Assembly (NCBI GenBank): GCA_026785645.1
Contig: JAJAZM010000077.1
Location: forward strand, 1 to 7,495
Source: Sphingomonas bacterium
Lineage (GTDB): Bacteria; Pseudomonadota; Alphaproteobacteria; Sphingomonadales; Sphingomonadaceae
Reading direction: 5' to 3'
Length of the DNA: 7,495 nucleotides
In this document: piece after piece, positions 1 through 4,913 of the stretch
How the letters are laid out: each line of letters starts with the position of its first letter
Numbering within the stretch: the first letter of the stretch is position 1
Position numbers and translations under genes: made by a program
Notes under the pieces: generated by a model
Told to the model about the DNA's origin: nothing
Database searches by the model: none
What the model saw: the letters and a program-made list of their open reading frames with translations, nothing else

Positions 1-303
1 CGTCTTGGCGAAGCTGTTGGCGGTGCCCAGCGGAAGGATCGCGAACACCGTATCCTTGCCGACGAAATGGTCGACATTGCTCGACAGGCTGCCGTCGCCG
101 CCGCCGATGATCACCATCGGTGCCTTGGCGATGGCGTCGATCACCGTCTGGTCCATCTTGTCGGGTTCGTCGATCGCGAAGGCGTCGATCAGCTCGACCC
201 CGGCCAGCTCGAGCTTCGCCCGCGCCTCGTCGAATACGTCGGCGCCGCGGCGGCTCATGGCATTGACGATCAGGATCGCCTGTTTCGGAAGTGCATCGCT
301 CAT
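1..303 (-). CDS. Diacylglycerol kinase family lipid kinase, N-terminal part (cut by window edge)
   Basis: The first 101 codons of a lipid kinase gene run off the left edge. The fragment has the DAGK catalytic-domain N-terminal layout. It opens with a beta strand ending in an Asn (AILIVNAMSRRG, residues 9-20). The nucleotide-binding glycine loop IIGGGDGS follows at 65-72, then the PLGTANSFA motif at 91-99. Members of this family (DgkA_cat/YegS/BmrU type) transfer phosphate from ATP to diacylglycerol or related lipids at the cytoplasmic face of the membrane. The exact lipid cannot be read from this fragment. The ATG at 303 is the first start in frame and puts the first strand at the usual distance. 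A run of G lies only 2 nt upstream, so the ribosome site is poor or occluded by the hairpin described separately. The gene diverges from hemB across 61 bp. Confidence 0.9.
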   Translation of the reverse strand, partial: MSDALPKQAILIVNAMSRRGADVFDEARAKLELAGVELIDAFAIDEPDKMDQTVIDAIAKAPMVIIGGGDGSLSSNVDHFVGKDTVFAILPLGTANSFAKT

Positions 304-304
304 G

Positions 305-324
305 GCCCCCCAATGCACGGGGGC
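305..324 (-). promoter_or_regulatory. GC hairpin abutting the lipid kinase start codon
   Basis: On the minus strand GCCCCC (324-319) and GGGGGC (310-305) form a perfect 6-bp stem with an 8-nt loop. It ends one base before the ATG at 303. If transcription starts upstream of it, the only G-rich ribosome-site candidate is inside the stem, so translation could be reduced or controlled. This is seen in sequence; the function is inferred. Confidence 0.4.
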
Positions 325-352
325 ACTCTTTCTTTCCACAGCTTCCTCGGGC

Positions 353-358
353 TAGGCT
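353..358 (+). promoter_or_regulatory. Candidate -10 element of hemB (possible leaderless start)
   Basis: TAGGCT fits the TAnnnT pattern of a sigma-70-type -10 box and is followed by 6 nt and then the hemB ATG at 365. This would put the transcript start at or next to the A of ATG. The -35 region at the expected distance (about 330-335, TTCTTT) is weak. The AGG inside the element could instead act as a short Shine-Dalgarno site, 8 nt before ATG. Confidence 0.35.
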
Positions 359-364
359 GTTGCT

Positions 365-1357
365 ATGTCATCTTATCCCGCCTGCCGCCTGCGCCGCGGC
401 CGATCCGCCCCGTGGATCCGCAATATGCTGGCCGAGCATCGCCTCCATCCCAGCGACCTCGTCTGGCCGTTGTTCATCGCCGACGGCAAGGACGGGGAGG
501 AGCCGATCGCGTCGCTTCCCGGCGTGTCGCGCTGGACTGTCGACCGGCTCGCTGACCGGGCCCGCGAGGCGCGCGACCTCGGGATTCCGTGTATCGCGCT
601 TTTTCCCAATACGCCCAATGGCTTACGCACCGATGATGCGCGCGAAGCGCTTAATCCCGACAACCTCATCTGCCGCGCGATCCGGGCCATCAAGGACGCT
701 GTTCCCGAGGTTGGAATCCTCACCGACGTCGCGCTCGACCCCTACACCAGTCACGGCCATGATGGCCTGCTTTCACATGATGCTCGCAGTGTGACCAACG
801 ACCCGACGGTGGCGATGCTGGTCGACCAGGCATTGATCCAGGCCGCCGCCGGCGCCGACATCGTCGCCCCGTCGGACATGATGGACGGCCGCGTCGGCGC
901 GATCCGCTCGGCGCTCGAGGCGGAAGGCCATTGCGACGTCGCGATCATGGCCTATGCCGCCAAATATGCCTCGGCCTTCTACGGCCCGTTCCGCGACGCG
1001 GTCGGCTCTCGCGGATTGCTCAAGGGGGACAAGCGCACCTATCAGATGGACCCCGCCAACGTCGGCGAAGCGTTGCGCGAGGTCGAACTCGACCTGGCCG
1101 AGGGCGCCGACATGGTGATGGTCAAGCCCGGCCTCGCCTACCTAGACGTGCTGGCGCGGGTGAAGGATACGTTCGGTGTCCCGACCTTCGCTTATTCGGT
1201 GTCGGGCGAATATGCGATGATCGAGGCCGCGGCGGCGGCCGGGGCAGGGGACCGAGATGCCTTGGTGCTCGAGACATTGATGGCGTTCAAGCGCGCCGGC
1301 GCAACCGGCGTGCTGACCTATCACGCGCCGCTTGCCGCGCGCTTGATCAATGGCTGA
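365..1357 (+). CDS. hemB: Delta-aminolevulinic acid dehydratase (porphobilinogen synthase), Asp/Mg type
   Basis: This cytoplasmic TIM-barrel enzyme condenses two 5-aminolevulinate molecules into porphobilinogen, the first common step of haem and tetrapyrrole synthesis. The 330 residues match the family length. The two active-site lysines are Lys200 (MAYAAKYASAFYGPFR) and Lys254 (MVMVKPGLAYLDV), which forms the Schiff base with substrate. Other landmarks are the N-terminal RRGR..WIRNML arm, APSDMMDGRVGAIR (168-181), GDKRTYQMDPAN (221-232) and YSVSGEYAMI (277-286). The lid region reads DVALDPYTSHGHDG (121-134). The three cysteines that bind catalytic zinc in the animal and yeast type are replaced by Ala, Asp and Asp, which places the enzyme in the zinc-independent, magnesium-requiring class known from alphaproteobacteria and Pseudomonas. 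The last 8 nt overlap the next gene, so the two are probably cotranscribed. Confidence 0.97.
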   Translation: MSSYPACRLRRGRSAPWIRNMLAEHRLHPSDLVWPLFIADGKDGEEPIASLPGVSRWTVDRLADRAREARDLGIPCIALFPNTPNGLRTDDAREALNPDNLICRAIRAIKDAVPEVGILTDVALDPYTSHGHDGLLSHDARSVTNDPTVAMLVDQALIQAAAGADIVAPSDMMDGRVGAIRSALEAEGHCDVAIMAYAAKYASAFYGPFRDAVGSRGLLKGDKRTYQMDPANVGEALREVELDLAEGADMVMVKPGLAYLDVLARVKDTFGVPTFAYSVSGEYAMIEAAAAAGAGDRDALVLETLMAFKRAGATGVLTYHAPLAARLING

Positions 1358-1922
1358 CACGATTGCCGAGACGGAGCGATTGGTCCTGCGTGACTGGCGA
1401 GCTGGCGACCGCGCGATCTTTCTCAAGCACCTCAACAGTCCGGCGGTGATGCGCTGGCTCGGCGGGGTGCAGGATGACGCGACCTACGCTGCCGCGTTCG
1501 ATCGGCTCGATAGCTACCAGCGCGACTATGGTCACACCTTCTGGATCGTCGAGCGCAAGGCCGACGGCGGAGTGCTCGGCTTCTGCGGCTTGAAACGTGT
1601 CAATGCCGAGGGCGCGCTGAACCCCGGCGACATGGAAATCGGCTGGCGGCTGCGCGAGGATGCCTGGGGGCAGGGGGTGGCCAAGGAAACCGCGATCGCC
1701 AGCCTTGACCTTGCCTTCGGTCGCTTCGCCGCGCCGCACGTCGTGGCGTTTACCGTTGCCGGCAACGTCGGCAGTTGGGGATTGATGGAGCGGCTCGGAA
1801 TGTCCCGTCGCCCCGACCTCGACTATCACGATCCGCGGTTCGGGCCAGACCTCAATCCGACCATCACTTATGCCATCGAAGCGGTCGATTGGCCCGCGGC
1901 AAAGGCCGCAGCTTTGGCCTAA
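1350..1922 (+). CDS. GNAT N-acetyltransferase, RimJ/RimL-like
   Basis: This 190-residue protein has the GNAT acyl-CoA-binding fold. It starts with the typical ETERLVLRDWRAGD opening (7-20) and has the central strand DMEIGWRLREDAWGQGVAKE (94-113). There QGVA fits the Q/RxxGxG/A pyrophosphate loop. The C-terminal block is N139-VGSWGLMERLGM (to 151), followed by DYHDPRF, as in RimJ/RimL-type enzymes that acetylate N-terminal amines or small molecules from acetyl-CoA. The substrate cannot be predicted. The ATG at 1350 lies inside the hemB end (8-nt overlap) with no clear ribosome site, so translation is probably coupled to hemB. The stop overlaps the stop of the convergent lipoprotein gene by 4 nt, leaving no room for a separate terminator. 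Confidence 0.9.
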   Translation: MADTIAETERLVLRDWRAGDRAIFLKHLNSPAVMRWLGGVQDDATYAAAFDRLDSYQRDYGHTFWIVERKADGGVLGFCGLKRVNAEGALNPGDMEIGWRLREDAWGQGVAKETAIASLDLAFGRFAAPHVVAFTVAGNVGSWGLMERLGMSRRPDLDYHDPRFGPDLNPTITYAIEAVDWPAAKAAALA

Positions 1923-2416
1923 TTGCCGAGCCGGGCGCTCAACCGATCGATGGTCATCGCCTGGCGATCGGTCACCCCCCGCAATTCGCCCGACGCCGCC
2001 TCGATTGCGGTCATGTCGCTGAACGACAGCCCGCTGCCGCTTTGAATCCGCGCTGCGGCGAGAGCATCGATGTCGGACAAGGCGCGAGTCGATCGAGCGC
2101 GCGCGCCTTCCAGCCCGGACAGCGCTTGCTGGGCAAGGATCCAGCTTTCGGACTGGGCAGAGCCGGCGGCGTTGGCCAGTGCCTGTGCCTGGCCGAGTTC
2201 CGAATCGAACATGCGTGCTCCGGCATTGCCTTCTGCGACCAGTTGCGACAGGCGCGCGGCGAGGTCGGCATCGAAAGGACCGGGGGTCGGATCCGACGCG
2301 ATCGGAAGCCGCGGGTCAATCGCTTCGGCGGGCCGCCGCGCAAGCGACGGCTCGGTGGCTTTGGAGCCAGTGCAGCCGATCAGGCCAAGCGCGACAAGGG
2401 GGGCAAATAATCTCAT
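1919..2416 (-). CDS. Putative lipoprotein, helical, unknown function
   Basis: I do not recognise a family. The 165-residue product begins MRLFAPLVALGLIGC, a short type II signal peptide with lipobox LIGC and the lipidated cysteine at 15. Residue 16 is Thr, so there is no Asp retention signal and the protein may go to the outer membrane. A Pro-rich linker (about 20-47) is followed by an Ala/Ser/Gln-rich, helix-forming domain with no further cysteine. The reading frame stays open 27 codons upstream, to 2497, but that extension is Arg-rich and would bury the signal peptide, so the ATG at 2416 is preferred. No Shine-Dalgarno precedes it; a candidate promoter lies 9 nt upstream. It is convergent with the acetyltransferase gene. 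Confidence 0.75.
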   Translation of the reverse strand: MRLFAPLVALGLIGCTGSKATEPSLARRPAEAIDPRLPIASDPTPGPFDADLAARLSQLVAEGNAGARMFDSELGQAQALANAAGSAQSESWILAQQALSGLEGARARSTRALSDIDALAAARIQSGSGLSFSDMTAIEAASGELRGVTDRQAMTIDRLSARLGN

Positions 2417-2425
2417 TGTGCCGGA

Positions 2426-2454
2426 GGTGTAGGGCCGCCCGCGACGCGGTGCAA
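2426..2454 (-). promoter_or_regulatory. Candidate promoter of the lipoprotein gene
   Basis: On the minus strand TTGCAC (2454-2449), a 17-nt spacer and TACACC (2431-2426) form a weak sigma-70-like promoter. The -10 box ends 9 nt before the ATG at 2416, so the transcript would have almost no leader. Each hexamer matches consensus only partly, so the call rests mostly on spacing and on the lack of a ribosome site. Confidence 0.3.
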
Positions 2455-2524
2455 CGCGAACGCGCATCGCCTGCCTCCGAGGGGTTGCGCGGCCCATGCC
2501 TTGCCCCTATGTCGCCCCTGCCGC

Positions 2525-2601
2525 GCGCCCGTAGCTCAGCTGGATAGAGCATCAGACTACGAATCTGAGGGTCGGACGTTCGAATCGTTCCGGGCGCGCC
2601 A
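2525..2601 (+). tRNA. tRNA-Arg (anticodon ACG)
   Basis: A full 77-nt cloverleaf can be drawn. The acceptor stem GCGCCCG (2525-2531) pairs with CGGGCGC (2591-2597). The D arm is 2534-2550. The anticodon arm is 2552-2568, with anticodon ACG at 2559-2561. The variable loop GGGTC is 2569-2573. The T arm is 2574-2590 with loop TTCGAAT and one G-U pair. The discriminator is G2598 and the CCA at 2599-2601 is encoded. ACG, with the wobble A deaminated to inosine by TadA, reads CGU/CGC/CGA. No intron and no mismatch in the acceptor or anticodon stem. Confidence 0.97.
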
Positions 2602-2628
2602 GTTTCCCTTTCGACGTGGAGCACGAAG

Positions 2629-2649
2629 CGTCCCCAGTCCGCAGGGACG
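2629..2649 (+). terminator. Weak hairpin downstream of tRNA-Arg
   Basis: CGTCCC (2629-2634) and GGGACG (2644-2649) form a 6-bp stem with a 9-nt loop, 27 nt after the tRNA. There is no T tract, so it could be a processing or termination structure or mere chance. It also lies past the end of the small minus-strand gene that stops at 2685. Confidence 0.2.
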
Positions 2650-2684
2650 TGGCTTGCGACAATTACATCAGGACGGTTGCGAGG

Positions 2685-2843
2685 TCAGGCGCTCATCGCG
2701 GCTGGAACGCAGGCTTCGGCGCGGATTGCGAAGTCTTGGGCCAGTTTGGCATGCCAGTCGCGCGCTTGCGCCGTCACCGCGCGTCGAGCCGCAGTCCGCT
2801 CTTCGGCGGCGCGGCGTTGGTAGAAGCGCAGGTTCGACTCCAT
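2685..2843 (-). CDS. Small charged helical protein (52 aa), hypothetical
   Basis: This 52-residue product begins MESNLRFYQRRAAEER and is rich in Arg, Glu and Ala, with heptad-like spacing that suggests one or two amphipathic helices. It has no signal peptide, membrane segment or known catalytic motif. The pattern (NL.FY.RRAAEER.AA..AVT..AR..H..LA..FA.RA) looks like a small protein seen in sphingomonad genomes, but that is recollection, not a search. The ATG at 2843 is chosen over the ATG at 2882 because GGGGAG lies 8 nt upstream. The sequence before it (MSRIFVPSWGVTI) is then untranslated leader. No function can be given. Confidence 0.65.
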   Translation of the reverse strand: MESNLRFYQRRAAEERTAARRAVTAQARDWHAKLAQDFAIRAEACVPAAMSA

Positions 2844-2851
2844 GATCGTCA

Positions 2852-2857
2852 CTCCCC
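2852..2857 (-). promoter_or_regulatory. Ribosome binding site of the 52-aa gene
   Basis: GGGGAG lies 8 nt before the ATG at 2843 on the minus strand. It decides between this start and the in-frame ATG at 2882. Confidence 0.55.
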
Positions 2858-2885
2858 AGGACGGCACGAAGATGCGACTCATGCC

Positions 2886-2908
2886 CTAACGCGTGGTTAA
2901 TATCCACG
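2886..2908. promoter_or_regulatory. CtrA-like box overlapping an inverted repeat
   Basis: The plus strand reads CTAA (2886-2889), 7 nt, TTAA (2897-2900); on the minus strand this is TTAA-N7-TTAG, one mismatch from the TTAA-N7-TTAA site of the alphaproteobacterial response regulator CtrA. Partly overlapping it is a perfect inverted repeat, CGTGG (2892-2896) and CCACG (2904-2908), 7 nt apart. The site sits between the diverging 52-aa gene and the secreted-protein gene and could serve either. Seen in sequence; regulator identity is inferred. Confidence 0.3.
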
Positions 2909-2946
2909 GACTTATTTCGCACCGGAAATGAAATTTTTGATCCGCT

Positions 2947-2974
2947 TTGAAAATCAACGATGTGCGCTTAGGTT
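2947..2974 (+). promoter_or_regulatory. Candidate promoter of the secreted-protein gene
   Basis: TTGAAA (2947-2952), a 16-nt spacer and TAGGTT (2969-2974) resemble a sigma-70 promoter. The -10 box ends 9 nt before the ATG at 2984, so the message would be leaderless or nearly so. The AGG within the -10 element is the only Shine-Dalgarno-like triplet, 11 nt before ATG. Confidence 0.4.
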
Positions 2975-2983
2975 GTGCCGCAG

Positions 2984-3328
2984 ATGAGCAGAGTCGCAAT
3001 CCTCCTGATGACGGCGCTTGGCCTGTCGCTGACTGTCCCGGCACTCGCTGGGGCGGTCAACTTTTCGATCATGAACGCGGCGGGTGCCAATTTGTCGGGC
3101 CTGTCGATTCGCCGGGTCGGGAGCGGTCAGTGGCAATCGCTGGGCGTTTCGGCGCAGGCTGGCACGTCGGCCGCCGTCACTTTCTCCGATCCCGACTGTG
3201 CGTTTGATTTGCGCGCAACGCTGACCGGTGGTGCAATTGTCACTTGGCCCGGGGTCAATCTGTGTGCCGTGAAACTCGTGACCTTGCGGCGGAATGCTGC
3301 GGGTCTCGCCTGGGTCGATTACGACTGA
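2984..3328 (+). CDS. Secreted hypothetical protein with Sec signal peptide (114 aa)
   Basis: No named family is recognised. Residues 1-22 form a Sec signal peptide: MSR, a hydrophobic core of about 15 residues, then VPALA with likely cleavage after Ala22. The mature part of about 92 residues starts GAVNFSIMNAAG and is mostly beta-prone. Conserved-looking features are IRRVGSGQWQSLG (42-54), two cysteines (Cys72 in SDPDCAFDLRA and Cys94 in GVNLCAVKLVTL) that could form a disulfide in the periplasm, and a WVDYD end (110-114). The frame also allows a GTG at 2975, but the ATG at 2984 gives the better signal peptide and fits the promoter position. A GC hairpin follows 5 nt after the stop. Its end is antisense to the tail of the convergent membrane-protein gene. 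Confidence 0.75.
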   Translation: MSRVAILLMTALGLSLTVPALAGAVNFSIMNAAGANLSGLSIRRVGSGQWQSLGVSAQAGTSAAVTFSDPDCAFDLRATLTGGAIVTWPGVNLCAVKLVTLRRNAAGLAWVDYD

Positions 3329-3581
3329 TCCGGCGGCGCGGGGTGCTCCGCGCCGGAATCGGCACGGGATCCTCCGGTCGCACCGAATCAAGCAATTTGG
3401 CGCCGGCAACGAAGACCACCCCGGTGCACACCAACGCGAGCAAGATGCCCGAATTGCCAGGATAGGTTTCCATGTAATGGCGCCCGCGCTCGACCGCGCC
3501 GACGGCGATCGCATAGATTACTAGGAACGCTTCGAAGCGGGTCTTGATCGTGAATAATCGGGCGAAACGCTTTACCATCAT
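3255..3581 (-). CDS. Small two-helix membrane protein, hypothetical
   Basis: The 108-residue frame begins MMVKRFARLFTIKTRFEAFL. The first 68 residues look like a real protein. A basic amphipathic start is followed by a first membrane helix (about 16-30), a loop ERGRHYMETYPGN, and a second helix (about 45-64) ending in AGAKLLDSVRP. I recall similar short proteins in sphingomonads but cannot name a function. The last 40 or so residues are Arg/Pro/Ser-rich, lie over the GC hairpin and run antisense to the secreted-protein gene. They look like read-on through a frame that lacks stops rather than a folded domain. The start may be the ATG at 3581 or at 3578. An in-frame ATG also lies at 3623, but its extension would precede the basic start. 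No Shine-Dalgarno is evident. It lies 69 bp downstream of astB on the same strand. Confidence 0.6.
   Translation of the reverse strand: MMVKRFARLFTIKTRFEAFLVIYAIAVGAVERGRHYMETYPGNSGILLALVCTGVVFVAGAKLLDSVRPEDPVPIPARSTPRRRISRNRPRRDPQHSAARSRVSRHTD
3334..3355 (+). terminator. GC-rich hairpin after the secreted-protein gene
   Basis: CGGCGCGG (3334-3341) pairs perfectly with CCGCGCCG (3348-3355) around a 6-nt loop, 5 nt after the stop at 3328. No T tract follows, so it is an intrinsic-terminator-like structure at best. It also falls inside the reading frame of the convergent membrane protein tail. Confidence 0.45.
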
Positions 3582-3650
3582 AATGGTTAAGCAAACGCCG
3601 TGCCATCCCCGTAGTTCCGCCAATTAAGTGTTAACGGCCGATGCGGAATG
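3582..3650 (-). promoter_or_regulatory. AT-rich TTAA cluster between astB and the membrane-protein gene
   Basis: Four TTAA tetramers lie at 3587, 3624, 3631 and 3651 (the last is also the astB stop region) within GC-rich surroundings. Two are in palindromic GTTAAC (3630-3635 and 3650-3655). On the minus strand TTAACCATT (3590-3582) directly abuts the ATG at 3581 and contains TTAACCAT, which resembles the CtrA half-site described in Caulobacter. No pair has the N7 spacing of a full CtrA box. Likely the promoter/operator of the membrane-protein gene; the regulator is inferred. Confidence 0.3.
3615..3648. repeat. Inverted repeat TTCCGC/GCGGAA around the TTAA cluster
   Basis: TTCCGC (3615-3620) and GCGGAA (3643-3648) are exact reverse complements, 22 nt apart. 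They enclose TTAAGTGTTAAC and lie just after the astB stop. The loop is long for a terminator and there is no T tract. It may be an operator pair or chance. Confidence 0.25.
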
Positions 3651-4913
3651 TTAACCTTTCCGACTCGCCAGCACCGCAAGGTCGAGCGTTTGGAGCAAGG
3701 CCGATCGCGCATTCTCGACCGTGGCGATGAGCGATGGACGCTGCAGATCGTCGGTCGCAATTTCCTCGGGCCAGGTTGCCGCGATCGTCGCCGCGATCCG
3801 ATCGAGCTTCGCCTCGTCGACCAGGAAACGCGGATCGACCACGGCAGGATCACACGCCACGCGCAGCCGCAGGCACGCCGGGCCCCCGCCATTGGCCATC
3901 GACTGGCGGACGTCGACCACCTCGACCCGGCGGATCGCGCCGTTGGACGCCAGGTGCCGCGCGATCCATTCCCACACCGACGCAGTCTCGCGCGCCTCCT
4001 CGGGAACGATCAGGGTCGATGCGCCGTCGGGCGTGGTGACGAGTTGCGCGTTGAACAGATAGGATCGGATGGCGTCGGCCAGCGGCACCTCGGCATCGGC
4101 CACTTCGACAATTTCGACCCCGGGCAGCAACGCCGTGATCGCCGCCAAGGTGGCGTCGCGGTTCGCAAACGCCTTGGCGTGGGCGAACAGCACCCGCTCG
4201 TTGGCCACCGCGACCACGTCATTGTGGAAGGCGCCGGCCGCGATCGCTTCCTCGGACTGCTCGACGAACAAGGTCCGTGACGGATCGAGCCGGTGCCGCC
4301 GCGCGATCGCCTTCGAGGCTTCGATATGCTGGCGGGCGGGAAAGGGGCCACCGGTGCGGCCATAGACGAACAGTTCGATTGCGGGTTCGCCGTGGCGCGT
4401 GGTCAGCCGCATGTGATTGGCCGCGCCCTCGTCCCCGAACGCCGCCGGCACTGGCCCGTGAACCGCGAAGGCCGCGTCAGCAAACGCCAGCTCGAGCTGG
4501 GCCAGGGTCGCGACCCATTCGTGGCTGCGGTGGGGCATGGTGCGAAGATTGGCGACCGTCAGGTGGCAGCGACCATCGGCCGTGTCGGGCGCAGGACTGA
4601 CCGTCGCGGCATTGGCGGCCCACATCGCCGATGCGCTCATCGCATTGGCGGCGATCTCCGGCTCCGCGCGCTCGATGTCGGTGCCGAGATCCGCCAGCCA
4701 GGCCCGCGCCGGTCGCGGCGGCGGAACGAACACCCCCTGGACCAGCCCGAGCGCGAGATTGGCGCGCATCTTGTCGACGCCCTGCAACGCCGCTGCCCGC
4801 GGGCAGGATGCCTCGCCACGGTGCATGGTCGAGGCGAGGTTGCCGAGGCTGAGGCCGGCATAATTGTGGCTCGGCCCGATGATTCCGTCGAAATTGATTT
4901 CACGGATCGGCAT
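3651..4913 (-). CDS. astB: N-succinylarginine dihydrolase (AST pathway step 2)
   Basis: This cytoplasmic enzyme hydrolyses N2-succinylarginine to N2-succinylornithine, CO2 and two ammonia, the nitrogen-releasing step of arginine catabolism. The 420 residues fit the family, which is slightly longer in E. coli. The start MPIREINFDGIIGPSHNYAG is the family signature. Likely catalytic residues by position and context are Glu162 (FGDEGAANHMRL), His230 (GAFHNDVVAV) and Cys347 (NGGGPACLRLRV), the Cys-His-Glu set of the guanidino-modifying superfamily. Other landmarks are NLRTMPHRSHEW (122-133) and FPARQHIEASKAIARRH (191-207). An in-frame upstream ATG at 4991 would add 26 unrelated residues inside astA, so the ATG at 4913 is chosen. 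That ATG shares one base with the astA stop (TGATG), and no ribosome site precedes it, so translation is coupled to astA. Confidence 0.96.
   Translation of the reverse strand: MPIREINFDGIIGPSHNYAGLSLGNLASTMHRGEASCPRAAALQGVDKMRANLALGLVQGVFVPPPRPARAWLADLGTDIERAEPEIAANAMSASAMWAANAATVSPAPDTADGRCHLTVANLRTMPHRSHEWVATLAQLELAFADAAFAVHGPVPAAFGDEGAANHMRLTTRHGEPAIELFVYGRTGGPFPARQHIEASKAIARRHRLDPSRTLFVEQSEEAIAAGAFHNDVVAVANERVLFAHAKAFANRDATLAAITALLPGVEIVEVADAEVPLADAIRSYLFNAQLVTTPDGASTLIVPEEARETASVWEWIARHLASNGAIRRVEVVDVRQSMANGGGPACLRLRVACDPAVVDPRFLVDEAKLDRIAATIAATWPEEIATDDLQRPSLIATVENARSALLQTLDLAVLASRKG

Noticed and set aside
1919..2497. Longer 192-residue form of the lipoprotein starting at 2497
   Set aside because: The added N-terminus is Arg-rich and would place the lipobox cysteine at residue 42 behind a non-signal sequence.
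2316..2624. Minus-strand frame containing GTIRTSDPQIRSLMLYPAEL
   Set aside because: This is the antisense translation of the tRNA-Arg gene, a well-known spurious protein in annotation, and it also overlaps the lipoprotein start.
2501..2845. Plus-strand frame containing PVAQLDRASDYESEGRTFES
   Set aside because: This is the sense translation of the same tRNA, a common false protein; the rest is antisense to the 52-aa gene.
2525..2984. tRNA-Arg as an integration site for a mobile element
   Set aside because: No integrase, no repeat of the tRNA 3' end in the window, and the downstream genes look native in composition.
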